Positions 35,601 through 46,101 of a stretch of DNA of 64,000 nt are shown in pieces. The position numbers were made by a program, and so were the translations under genes. Numbering within the stretch: the first letter of the stretch is position 1; every line of letters begins with the position of its first letter. Location: assembly GCF_019112545.1 (NCBI RefSeq), contig NW_025064930.1:1-64000 (forward strand). The letters run 5' to 3'. The notes below the pieces were generated by a model. The model worked only from the letters and a program-made list of their open reading frames with translations, was not told the origin of the DNA and ran no database searches. This DNA comes from Guyanagaster necrorhizus (lineage: Eukaryota; Basidiomycota; Agaricomycetes; Agaricales; Physalacriaceae).

Positions 35601-38079
35601 CAGTACGTGGCCTCCGTATTCTCAGGGGGGAGATATCGATTCAATATCTCCATGCCTTGGTCGTGTTGTTTTTCATTCCACCGCGCCTATACAAGTGCGA
35701 CGTCCGTCCCAATGTCTCGAGCTAGAGAATATCACCACGAATCCTGTTCATTTCGTTCCCTTCCTCCCAGGTGTCGGGTATAGAGTCGGACGTACGGTGT
35801 GGTCAGCTAAGCTATCCTATTTTAAAGCGGCGTCAAGAATTCATGCATGATGGGCCGTAGTGTTCCTGTTCTGCAGGGGAACAGGGAGACGATCCCTTGG
35901 TGTGGTATCAAGTACCCGAAGCCACCTCGCCTTGTAGGAGTAAATTATTTCACCGGCGGCGCCGAGACTTTTTTTTTATGATCCCCGATATTCGCTCGTA
36001 TTTGCGTGGTTATCACGCGTAAATGGTGCGGGTGTCGATTCATTTACTCCATCCGCCTCGATGTTAACACGCTTCGAATTTCCTCCCCCCCGTATCAGCC
36101 ACTCATTACGGTACGGATATTAAGTATACGTATCATCATCCACCTTTCTGTCCTTAAAGCGGTGGGAGAAGATAGATGATTATAACCGGGACGGCGGCGG
36201 CGGCGCGGTTGCTTCTCTGATGTTCCCTGTTCGTCCACAACCGAGCATATATACCCCGATACTCGTTCCCTCAGTTTAATGTATGACCCCGTACCTGCCT
36301 GGTATCCAAAGGCGCGGTACGAAAGTATCAGCCACCCCTCCAGCCTGTAAAGTAACCGGCGGCGTCGAGACTTTACATATGATGGCCGTAGTGTTCCTGT
36401 CCTGTTTCTGTTTCTAAACGCGTCGTTCAAAGCAGTAAGAGGCATACATGTCTTTGCCTTGTCTTCCTCCACCATGGACGTGGTTTTCCGCCTTTTTTGC
36501 CATGCTTTTAATTCAGTGTTTTTCCTCATTTTTAATTTCATTCAAAGGGACGGCGGGGCGGGGAGGGGGAATTGGAATCGACCGGCAGCACCTACTAAAG
36601 AGCGAGAGTAACCGACGTCATAACGTGCGATCTTTTTTCTTCTTCTTTTTCCCTGGAAGGTTTATTAACCAGAGGCGATGAGAGACGGTGCGGTCATGAA
36701 CTCAAGAGTTTCCGCGCCCCCCACCCAAATTCAAAGCGGCGGGGAAGATTGACGCGACACGAGGCGAACCCACAGCGGTACACGAAAAAGAATAATAAAC
36801 GGACAACAATCCGAGACGTTAACCTTCCCAGTAAAAAAAAATTTCTCCCTCCCTCCCTCCCGCACGCGCGGGGTTTACTTCTCAGCCACCCGCAGGATGC
36901 GGTGTATCAGTATCAGCCACCCCGTCCATCCATCCATAAAATATCTAGTGCGATATGAAGTATCAGCCACAGCCACAGCCACCCACCCCTTTGTGCGACG
37001 TTTTCCTTCCTCAAGCCCTTAATTTTTTAAAAAAAGGCGTGCTTATTCATGTACAAAAGAGCCACCGCCCTTGCGCGGAAATTTGACCCGACGCCACTGA
37101 TGGCCGTACAACTCCAATTTTTCCCGTTCCCGTACACGCCCATCTCCCCTAGCGACGAAACCTATGTATTGGAGTATCACCTTTCGGGCGGGGGAGGGGG
37201 GACTCGAAAGCGCCAACTGCGTCGGGCGCCGTACCGTACCAATAGTAATGGTTCCCATACTGCGTCCTAACCTCATTCGATGCGCGGGTTATCATCATTT
37301 CTCATTTCTGCGTGTATCAGCCACCCGCAAGTGAAAAAGCAAAGAGTCAATTAACCGGCGGCGTCGCCTCCCCCATAACACGTTGTGGATATTGAACGCC
37401 CGTGTTTGCGGTATCAAGTATCAGCCACACACACGGTGGCAGCGGGCAGCGGGCAGGGGATTTCTTCTATCCTGAAGGAAGGACGGGACGGGTTTCCTCC
37501 AGTAGCGGTACTGGATCCCTGCTTAAATAATAAAAATTTCAAAGCGAGCGGGAGGGCGGGGAGAGAGAGACATGGGACATGGAGCGGAACCCCACCCCCC
37601 CACCTCCCCCGGCGCAGCAAAGCGCGTGTTTATTGACCGGTAGGTTGCCGTTGAGAGATTCGGTACCATGGTGCAATCATCAAACGCGCGTTTATTAACC
37701 GGACTGGAAAAGAGTAAATGAAGCCGCGACGTAGAGAGAGATAGAGTGAGTGAGAGGGGAAGAGGGTTGTGGGTTGCATGCGGATATAAACGTTAACGCC
37801 GCGTTGGACACGTGGTAGAAGGAATTAACGTTTTAAATTTGTGTGCCGAGTTAATTATCGGGGTGATGTTCGGAAATTGAACGTTGATTGGTTTCATGTT
37901 TGTTTCTTCGCTAGAGGGTTAATTGGAAGGGAAGAGGGGGGTGTGGGGGGGTAGGGTATTTAAGGAGGGAAGGGATGGAATTTGAAGCTAGCTTGAAGAA
38001 TAGCCTGAAGGTGGGTTTGTGACCTTTTTTCTTGTTTTGTTTTTGGTTTGGGGCTGAGGATTTCGCTAGGATTTTTTTG
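32613..38079. other. 5.5 kb gene-poor region with homopolymer runs and diverged repeats
   Basis: No gene is recognised. It is rich in C/G and A/T homopolymers (14 C at 33573-33586; runs near 34045, 34311, 34545, 34911, 35456). Diverged similar segments recur: the AAAAGGTTAATG...CCGATC...GAGGTACCCG motif at ~33870-33910 and ~34655-34685, and a TTTAATTGAYGGTAACCC-like motif near 33975 and 35205. The first ~300 bases probably include the 3' UTR of the peptide gene. Confidence 0.45.
36092..37430 (+). repeat. Dispersed GTATCAGCCAC motif
   Basis: The 11-mer GTATCAGCCAC occurs at 36092, 36325, 36910, 36960, 37314 and 37418, all on the plus strand within 1.34 kb. An ACCGGCGGCG motif recurs nearby (~35952, ~36356, ~37353). 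Function unknown. Confidence 0.6.
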
Positions 38080-39318
38080 ATGGCTGCTATTGGAATTATA
38101 CGACGACAGGTGGGCGACGTATCGCCTAGCGAGAGCAGGGTTGCGCGACGGCGGTATGCTGATAAAGGACGGTCTATCTGCGATGCGGGCGATTCTACCA
38201 CCACCACCCAAGACTGCTGTCGCACTACTTACCCCACGCAAGACGACATGTTCCTACAGAGCTCCGCGTCGCCGGCATCGACGCTCCCATATGACGTCCT
38301 CCGCGAAATCTTCGCGCTCTGTGTGTGCTCGCATCCTGCGGAAGGCGACTTTTTAGCGAGCCCGGCATGGACGGTGACGCAGGTGTGCGGGCACTGGCGC
38401 ACGGCGGGGGTGAGCCTCGCGGCGCTGTGGACGCGGGTGCACGTGAATTTCGACGTGGTGGCGCTGCATCCGCATGTGGAGAGGGTGGTGTGGTGTTTGG
38501 AGAGGCAGCTGGAGAGGGCGGCGGGGCGGGTGGAGATGCGGCTGAGCGGGAGGATCGCGGTGAGTGGGGGGCACCCACTCGTGAGGTGTCTGGAGGGGCG
38601 GAGGAGGGACATCGAGGTGGATCTGGGCGGGGAGGAGAGCGTGCGGGCCGTGCTGCAGGGGGGCGGCGAGGTGGAGAGGCTGGTGTTTGTGAATCCGGGC
38701 GGGGGCCGGTTCGATGCGCTGTTTGGGGATGCGGCGCCTGTGGAGCTGGGGAGGGTGCGGAGGATGCGGACTCGTGGGTACCCAGCAAGGGTGCTGGGTG
38801 TGCGCTGGGAGGCGTTGGAGGAGTTTGAGTTTGAGATGGGCGAGGAGGAGGCCGGGTACTGCGTCTTGGCGGGGGCGGGGCTGTGTCGCGGCGTGCCGAC
38901 GTATGAACAGAATTTGGAGTGGATCGGGAAGATGAGCGCCGTTGGCGTGTTTAGGAGCCGGGTTACCCCCGCGGTGGTGGGCGGATGGCCGGTGAGACAT
39001 GATGTCATCCGCGAGTTGTGGGTCGAGGGCGAGGGCGTCGGTGGTTTGTTGGAATGGCTGGAGCTCCCCAAGCTGGATGTCCTCGGCGTGCTCGGTGGCG
39101 CCGACGCAGCCGCCCTCAAAGCGTTAGTGCGCCGGTCGGGATGCACCGTCCGGGTCCTCGGCGTGTCACCTGGAGATGGAAATGGGCCGATTCGAGACGT
39201 GCTGGAAGAAGCTCGGGACGTGGAGCGGCTCGTTGTCGTGGGCGGACATCTGGAACAGAAGGATGATGATTTGCGCAAGATACTCCCCAAGCTCGCACTC
39301 GTGAGCTTTCCAAAATAG
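38080..39318 (+). CDS. F-box protein
   Basis: Single-exon 412-aa protein, GC-rich. Around residues 67-120 are the F-box and its following segment: TLPYDVLREIFALCV, then SPAWTVTQVCGHWRTAGVSLAALWTRVHVNF. The rest is leucine-rich with repeated 'VERLV/VRVLGV' type strands, consistent with a degenerate LRR substrate-binding part. The expected role is substrate adaptor of an SCF ubiquitin ligase; the target is unknown. ATG at 38080 is the first in frame; the ATG at 38248 (MFLQSS), directly before the F-box, is equally plausible because the first 56 residues lack similarity. It is not closely similar to the broken F-box genes at 0.7-12 kb. The long open frame on the opposite strand is a GC-driven shadow. 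Confidence 0.75.
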   Translation: MAAIGIIRRQVGDVSPSESRVARRRYADKGRSICDAGDSTTTTQDCCRTTYPTQDDMFLQSSASPASTLPYDVLREIFALCVCSHPAEGDFLASPAWTVTQVCGHWRTAGVSLAALWTRVHVNFDVVALHPHVERVVWCLERQLERAAGRVEMRLSGRIAVSGGHPLVRCLEGRRRDIEVDLGGEESVRAVLQGGGEVERLVFVNPGGGRFDALFGDAAPVELGRVRRMRTRGYPARVLGVRWEALEEFEFEMGEEEAGYCVLAGAGLCRGVPTYEQNLEWIGKMSAVGVFRSRVTPAVVGGWPVRHDVIRELWVEGEGVGGLLEWLELPKLDVLGVLGGADAAALKALVRRSGCTVRVLGVSPGDGNGPIRDVLEEARDVERLVVVGGHLEQKDDDLRKILPKLALVSFPK

Positions 39319-39399
39319 GACAGGTCTGATTGTGTAATCGGAACTATTATATTGTATTTTTTTTTTTACACCGCCAAATCGTTCTTGTCTTGTTTTATC

Positions 39400-40273
39400 A
39401 TGTCGCAGTCTATGCCCACGGTGAGTTGTTCGTACCAGCGACGACGACGAACTGATTAGTGGGTAAAAGGACGGTCTGAGTCTTCTCTCGCTATCCGTGG
39501 CAGCGGCCAATGCGCAGCCTATCCCAGAGTCCAAGCATCGTCGTCTCTCCTCGACCGGTAAGGCGAAGAGGAGGCTTAGCGATGCTAGAGACGCTGCTTC
39601 CCGTCCTTCGTGAGTTGTCGTCGTCTCCCCTCGTCTTCGCTGTCTCCCTCACCGCTGCTCTCCCCCCTCCCCCGCAAGTCCATCCTCCGTATCTACCCCA
39701 GATGAGCTCGCAGGCATCTCCAGCCCCGTCGTCATACCCAAGAACGGTAAGAAACGAGGTGTAGATCATAAATGCGAGAGCTGCTCCAAGGTACCTCTCT
39801 CCCTCTTCCCCACCTTCCTTCCCTCGTTCCTCCCCCCCGCGCGCGCGCTCACCTCGCTCCGCCAGATCTACCGCCATCCCTCCTGCCTCATCAAACACCG
39901 CTGGGAACACACTCCCCACTGGCGCGAGTCCAGCAAATACGTCCTCAGCAAACACCAGCAGGTCCAGCTCCTCGAGGCCGCTGCTATCCTCAGTCACCTC
40001 AAGAGCGAGAGCTTGCCCGACGATAGAAGTTTGTGGCCGAGTTTCTTGAGCGGCGGGCCTGGGCGCAGTTCGAGTGCTCCTGTGGGAGGAGGGGGAGGAG
40101 GAGGAGGAGGAGCGGGGGGGAGGCCGGGTCCCAGGATGCATGATTATGATGTGCAGCCGGGAACGCCCATGGAGGTGCTGGCGCCGAGGTTCGAGTATGG
40201 CAGTATTGGGGAGAGTGTGCCAGAGTCGGATGAGGAGGAGGAAGAGGAGGAGGAGGAGGAGGAGGATGCATGA
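39400..40273 (+). CDS. C2H2 zinc-finger protein with truncated acidic tail
   Basis: Four exons (39400-39420, 39504-39609, 39702-39790, 39866-40273) give 207 aa. One C2H2 finger is visible: HKCESCSK then IYRHPSCLIKHRWEHT, i.e. Cys-x2-Cys ... His-x3-His, split by intron 3, followed by a conserved SKHQQVQLLEAAAILSHLK helix. This suggests a nuclear DNA-binding or regulatory protein, target unknown. The C-terminus has a Gly-rich linker, an HDYDVQPGTPMEVLAPRFEYGS motif and a poly-Glu run. A 130-bp tandem duplication (units at 40135 and 40265) is not a multiple of three and puts a TGA at 40271. Without it the frame would continue through a longer acidic tail to about 40509. Either a real mutation or an assembly error. 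Confidence 0.75.
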
Positions 40274-40394
40274 TTATGATGTGCAGCCGGGAACGCCCAT
40301 GGAGGTGCTGGCGCCGAGGTTCGAGTATGGCAGTATTGGGGAGAGTGTGCCAGAGTCGGATGAGGAGGAGGAAGAGGAGGAGGAGGAGGAGGAG
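40135..40394 (+). repeat. 130-bp perfect tandem duplication inside the zinc-finger gene
   Basis: Units 40135-40264 and 40265-40394 are identical, each starting GATGCATGATTATG and ending in a GAG run. The second copy is followed by a longer GAG run. Confidence 0.85.
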
Positions 40395-40511
40395 GAGGAG
40401 GAGGAGGAGGACGAGATGAGTGAGGACGAGCAGTGGGAGGATAAGGATAAGGATAATAAGGCGAAGAGGGAAGAGGAGGATTGGGATGGGTTTGATATGG
40501 ATATGGATTAA

Positions 40512-43280
40512 TCGGTCGGTGCGTTTTTTTTTTTTAATGACCACGATACGACAACTCTTGCTCTCTTTCTCTTTCTCTGTGCATGGACATTACCAAGAAT
40601 CAAGGCAATGTATCAGTATATAAGTGTTGTTTGTTATGTATGTACTTTGGAATTTGAATCAGTGGGGCTTTTGGTATTTTTGGCTTTTGACACGTAGATT
40701 TAGAGCGTCTATTTCGGAGGTTCGGGACGGCGCCGAGGAGATGCCGATTTACCGCTTTGTGGGTTTTGGTTCCGGCTTTTCCTTCTCTCTTCCTCTCTCT
40801 CTCCTTGTGTGCTGGGCGCTCCTGAAATTTCCGGATGGGTGTTCTTTTCTTGCCCCCGCAAATACGTTTTCCATTTGGCCTTTTTCCTGTGTGGCTGTTT
40901 TTTTTTTTTTTGATTTGTGGATATCCCCCACAGCCATTCTCTTGGTGGGGCTGATCGCTTCCCGAGGAGGAGGAGGAGGAGGAGCGCATACCTTTTTTTT
41001 TGGACCTTTGCGACTTGTTTGGTTCTGGCATTTATATCCGTGATACTGGAAGGAAGTCAGTTTGGGTGCTTACTACCGCCGGGCTTTGCTTTGGTTGTTT
41101 TCCGTTCCCGTTCCCGTTTCTTGACTTGGTGGGGTTTCACTCATCTTTGGGTTTTTTTTTCTCCGGTGTTTCATTCGTTTCTTCGTCTTGGATTTTGTTT
41201 TTTTTTGCATTTCTTAATTCCCCGGTGGGAGGGTAGAGCTTGGAGGGGGACGAGTCCGTCGCTTATTTCCGAGGTCTAGGTCTAGACTTGCTCCTCCTCC
41301 TCCGGCAACCTCGTGTTTTTCTCTCTTCTCTTTCTGTCGAACCATTGGAATTATGGCTAAGTCTCGATGCTCCCGTTCCTTTGTGTTTTCTCCGTCTCCG
41401 TCGAGGTTCGCATTCTCACAGACTGTGTGTATGTGGGGGGGTGTTCCCCTCGTGTTGTTCACAGGTGACTCGTCGGATATGATATGCGTGTTGTTGGCGT
41501 TCCTGTGGCGTGTTTTTTTTTTTTTTCTTTTTTCATATTCCGAGGGCGTCGCTCTTTTATTACCTGGTGGGGCGAAGGGAGCAATGTTATCTTTGTGTGT
41601 TCCTATCCTATGTGGCGTTTCGCTTATCTTGCTAGCATGTGTTCGTCCACTCCACCCACCCGTCCACTTTTTTCGGCGTTTAATTATGGAGTTTGGGTGT
41701 GAATTGGAGTTTTTGGGAAGGTGTGCTTAAAAGTCGGGGGGTGCTGAAGAGGATCTAGGCTATTATGCTGGGAGGTTAGGAACTTGGCTTGAAAGATAAT
41801 CTCTCTCTCTCTCGCCCATTGGGAATTGGTCTGCTGGTGGTATTTATGGTTCATGGCGTTGTAGATTAGCGGGTCCAGGCTCTTCGCTTTTTTAATTAAC
41901 GCGAATTACAGTTTCCCTCGGGGCTTGCCTGTACTTGAGGACTCGTATTTATGTGTTAGGCCCGATTTTTTTTTTTTTTTTTTGGTGGTGCTTGGGAATG
42001 GGGATTACGCCCAAGGCCCGAAGGCCTGTTTGTTTTCTTTCGGGGATTTCCTTCTGATTAGTTTAGTGGTGGATGAATTGGAATTGGATCGAGCTCCTGC
42101 TGCGAGGAATTGGATTTTGGGATATATGGATGGATGTCGATGGGGGAAGTTACTACTAGTAAACGAAACGTGTTTTTTCAGGTCAGGCGTGTTTGCATGA
42201 GATGAGGGGGTACCCGGGAGATTGGTGGTGGGAGGATTGGGAGGAGTGGAAGAAGAGAACCGGTACGAGGATCCGGATGGTGGGACCTGACCTCGGCGTC
42301 TTTCCTGGCGTTCTGATACGATGCGGTGACATGATTGGGGACGCCCTGCTTCCTGCTTACTGTTCACGGAGAGAAGTGCCATTGATACCCGATGTTAGAG
42401 GTTAATGAACCCAGGAACGGGTCCGTGTGTGTGTATGAGTGGGAGAAAAAAGAAGATTTAAATTACTACTACTATCGGCGCGTAGGTGGGTGGAGTCGGC
42501 ATTTAAAGCCCCAGGAACATTCAAGGCGCGATGGATTATGAATTATGGCTGACACTGGCGGTCCGGAAGAGAAGGGCGTTGTCATATGTTTTCATTGAGA
42601 TTGTTATGTTATGACAACGTGAGATCCAGCAGGAGGAGTTTTGGCGCCCCGAGGAGATGAGATGATGGTGCTGTTGCTATGGTGGGCTTTGTGTCGAGGG
42701 CCAGCTATAACTCACGGCACCGGTGGAAAATCAATAGAGGTCCATAATGAGTGCCCCTCCAACGGAAGAGAGAAGCCCAACAACGGTCCGTCACCGCCCC
42801 GGAGAAAAAAAAAATACAACCACCAAAAAGCCCCCACGGAGGCAATAAGATTTTTCAAAAAAAGAAAATGACGAAAGCGGAATGCACTCACGTAGCACGA
42901 GGTGATCGTAGGCCCACCCTGACCGATGGACCCTCACTCTCCCACTTCCTCGGTCACTTGTTTTTTTACTAGGCCGATCCCAGCGTTTTGAACGTGCACA
43001 ACGGGGGATCTCGCCGAATTATGTATGCAATCGTTTACATAAAGAAGAGATGGGAAAAAGGGGCCGGCGGCGGTTCTACGAGGTTTTCCTTCTCTCAAAA
43101 GGCGACAGAGATGGGGGGGGTGGTGACGCTTATTTTAGTTTGAACCCTACCTCCCCTCCTCAGCCACCCACTTGCTTCTCCCCCTTACCTTTTCTTCCAT
43201 CCATCCATCCATCACCACCGTTATTCACGACTACGACTACTACTACTACTACGACGACGACAACGAACGAACGAACCGCG
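40512..43280. other. 2.8 kb intergenic, T- and G-rich, no gene recognised
   Basis: There are many poly-T runs (for example near 40900, 41000, 41515, 41966) and recurring CTTGGTGGGG-like blocks (~40939, ~41127, and a CCTGGTGGGG form at ~41562), suggesting old tandem duplications. Low-complexity frames only. Confidence 0.4.
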
Positions 43281-45532
43281 ATGCTCTTTATCACACTCAC
43301 GACGATAGCACTATTCGTGTTCGCCTGGCAGCGCACGCTACGACGACAACAACGACCACGCTCCTCGGTGCCGTTCCCGCCAGGTCCCAAGCCGCTTTGG
43401 TTGCTCGGCAATATCTTCGATCTGACCGCGAAGGAACTGTGGCTCGTCGTCACGAAATGGGGGAAGAAATACGGTGTGTGTTCCGGGTTCCCTCCCTCCC
43501 CCACTCTCTCTCTCTCTTCTTTCTTTCCTTCCTTGACTGACCTGCCCCACCTCACCCCACCCCAGGCGACGTCGTCTACGTCCACGTCTTCGGACAGGGA
43601 CTGGTGTTCTTGAACAGCCCAGAAGCGGTCTGCGATCTGCTGGATAAGCGAGGGTCGGTGTACTCTGATAAGCCACAACTGGTTATGGCGGGAGAGCTGT
43701 GCGTGGTTTCTTTCTTTTCCGCGGGTTGGGGGGACGCGTTTTATTGATTCGCTTTCACGTTTAGATGTGGATGCGAGAACATGGTACGCCGCTCCCTTCA
43801 TGTGTTTTCTTTGCGAGACCCAGCATGGGGGTTGCTTATCCAAACAGGTCGCATTTACGGGCTACGGCGAGCAGATGAGGAGGCAGCGCAAGCTGCTGAC
43901 GAGCGCGCTGGGCATCAAGGCCGTGCCGGCGTATCATCCGCTCATGGAGGAGGAGACGCAGGTGTTCCTGAGGAGGCTGCTGGCGACGCCCGATGAGCAT
44001 TTGCTCCACACACGCAGGTACGCGGGCGGGCTGACGCTCTCCGTGTTGTACGGCTACACGGTCTCGTCCAACGATGACCAGTTCCTCCGCATGGCCGAAG
44101 AGTGTGTGGATATCCTCTCGAACAGAGTCGCGTCTGGTGGGGGGATCTGGCCCGTGGATATCTTCCCGGCGTTGAAGAACTGGCCTCTGTGGGCTCCGGG
44201 CTCTGCGTTCAGGAGGAACGCGATGGTGTGGAAGGCCAAGATGGAGGAGTTTGTCGAGAAGCCGTTCGAGTATACGCTTAGGTCGCTGGTATGTCTTTTT
44301 TTTTCTTTTCTTTCTTTCCTCACTTTCAACAGAAATACGGTACCTACGCACCGTCATTCTGCTCAAGGCTGCTCGAGGAGATGGATAATCGCTCAGACCA
44401 GTTTATGTTTGATCTCAAATGGACGGCGAATTCGATGTATTCTGCCAGTGGAGATACGGTGGGGCCTTCTTCTCCTTCTCTTTCCCGGCGCTTATCGCTA
44501 ATGGGTTTTTCCAGACTATCACGACCGTCATGCATTTCATCTTGGCGATGATACTCTACCCCGAGGTGATGGAGAAAGCACGCAAGGAGATCGACAGTGT
44601 CATTGGAACCGAACGTCTTCCTACTTTTGCGGACCGCGCTTCCTTGCCTTATGGTACGTGCATTGCGTTCGGTTCCAAACTGATTGACGCATTGGTTATA
44701 TAATCTGCAGTCGATGCTATTTTGAAAGAGACCTGGAGATGGGGCGTTCCAGTCCCGTTATGTGCGTGTGGTGTATGACCCATCTCGAGCAAAGGACAGG
44801 GATGATTGATTATGCGCACCCTCTAGGCCTGCCGCATCGACTTATGGAAGACGATGTCTATCGGGATATGTATATTCCCAAGGGATCTTTGGTAAGCGCC
44901 GAGCAAAGCGTGAAAAAATATCTTCCGGAGTTTCTTATATGCGATTTTCGTTTAGGTCTTTGGCAACATCTGGTGCGGAAACGCTTCCCGTTCTTCTCTT
45001 TTTCATTAAACAACTCTGACCCGAAAGACACGCCCATATTTTTAGGTCCATCCTCCGAGACGACTCGATATATCCGAATCCTCATGCATTTGAGCCAGAG
45101 AGGTTTTTGAACCCTGTGGATCCTGTGACCGAAAAGCGGAGAGATGTGCGGAATTACGTGTTTGGATTTGGGAGACGGTGTGTTTTTTCTTATGGGGTTT
45201 TGTTGTCTGATGCCGGGGGAGGTGGGAACTCATATGCGAGATATTGTAGGACGTGTCCTGGTGCGCACCTCGTCGAGTCGTCGGCATGGCTTTTGATAGC
45301 GGGTATGCTGGCCACGCTTGACATACGGAAATCGGTAGACGATGCGGGTAACGTCATCGAACCTATAGTGGAGTTTGATAATTCGGTGTTTAGGTATGTC
45401 TTCCTTTTTTTCTGTTTTTAACCCTCCTTCTCATGGGATGGGAACAGAACACCGAACCCATACAAGTGTACGATTAAGCCTCGATCTGAACAAGCGGTAA
45501 GACTCATCAGTCAGGCGGGTCTACAGGTTTAG
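43281..45532 (+). CDS. Cytochrome P450 monooxygenase
   Basis: Twelve exons (43281-43473, 43566-43698, 43765-43783, 43848-44288, 44333-44458, 44515-44653, 44711-44761, 44827-44891, 44956-44972, 45046-45177, 45250-45393, 45448-45532) give 514 aa. The N-terminal hydrophobic anchor (residues 1-16) and proline-rich PPGPKP hinge (33-38) indicate an ER-bound enzyme. The I-helix has SASGDTT, the K-helix KETWRW (ExxR), followed by PHRLMEDDVYRDMYIPKG. There is PERF and the heme-binding FGFGRRTCPGAHL with the Cys ligand, split by an intron. The overall pattern is that of fungal P450s annotated as O-methylsterigmatocystin oxidoreductase-like; the true substrate cannot be read from sequence. Exons 3 and 9 are only 19 and 17 bases. 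All introns are GT-AG and the frame is intact. Confidence 0.9.
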
Positions 45533-46101
45533 TTTTTTTGCTATAAATATTGTTTTGGTTGTCTTCGGTTTGAGTTTTTGTTTGTGTTATTCTTAGTTTT
45601 GTAACTTATCATGGGATGTGTTTTATTGCATCAATGTTAATAATTATCATGCGTGCACGCACTCATTTCGGGGAAGGGTCGAGGGGGCGGTGGGGGACCG
45701 GTTCCTGGGGGAAGATGGTTTCCGTGAGATACACCGAGACAGGCGGGGGTTTTATGTTTTATGTGTGGTAGGCGGAACCCTAACCTTTCGTCGAGCGGAT
45801 TGACTTGATGGACTTTTCTTCTACTTCGGGTCCAGCCTAACCAACGTTTTGTTGGCTTCCTTCCCTACACCCCCCCACCCCCACCCCTCAAATTTAAGCA
45901 TACACCCAATTTCGCGTACCTATTATTATGATCACGCGTGCGGACCCAATATGGTTCGGCTAAAAAAGGTCTTGCTTCCTTCTCTCCGCGTGTGTGCGTT
46001 ATCAATATCCATTTATGTTGGAATGTGGGGGCTTTGTGTCTCTTCGCCCCACCCCTCACCCCCCCGCACCGCACCCCCCCCTCTTCTGCTCTCCTCTTCC
46101 T
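45533..46101. other. Intergenic between P450 and 7TM gene
   Basis: It holds the P450 3' end and the promoter region of the 7TM gene; C-rich runs, no gene recognised. Confidence 0.4.

Noticed and set aside
36092..37430. CRISPR-like array
   Set aside because: The repeated word is short and irregularly spaced, and the host is a eukaryote.
38229..39290. 353-codon minus-strand open frame opposite the F-box gene
   Set aside because: Composition is Pro/Ser/Thr/Arg-rich as expected for the antisense of a GC-rich gene; the plus strand has a clear F-box.
43160..43843. 227-codon minus-strand open frame
   Set aside because: Antisense of P450 exons and their flanking low-complexity leader; contains poly-Val from a trinucleotide repeat.
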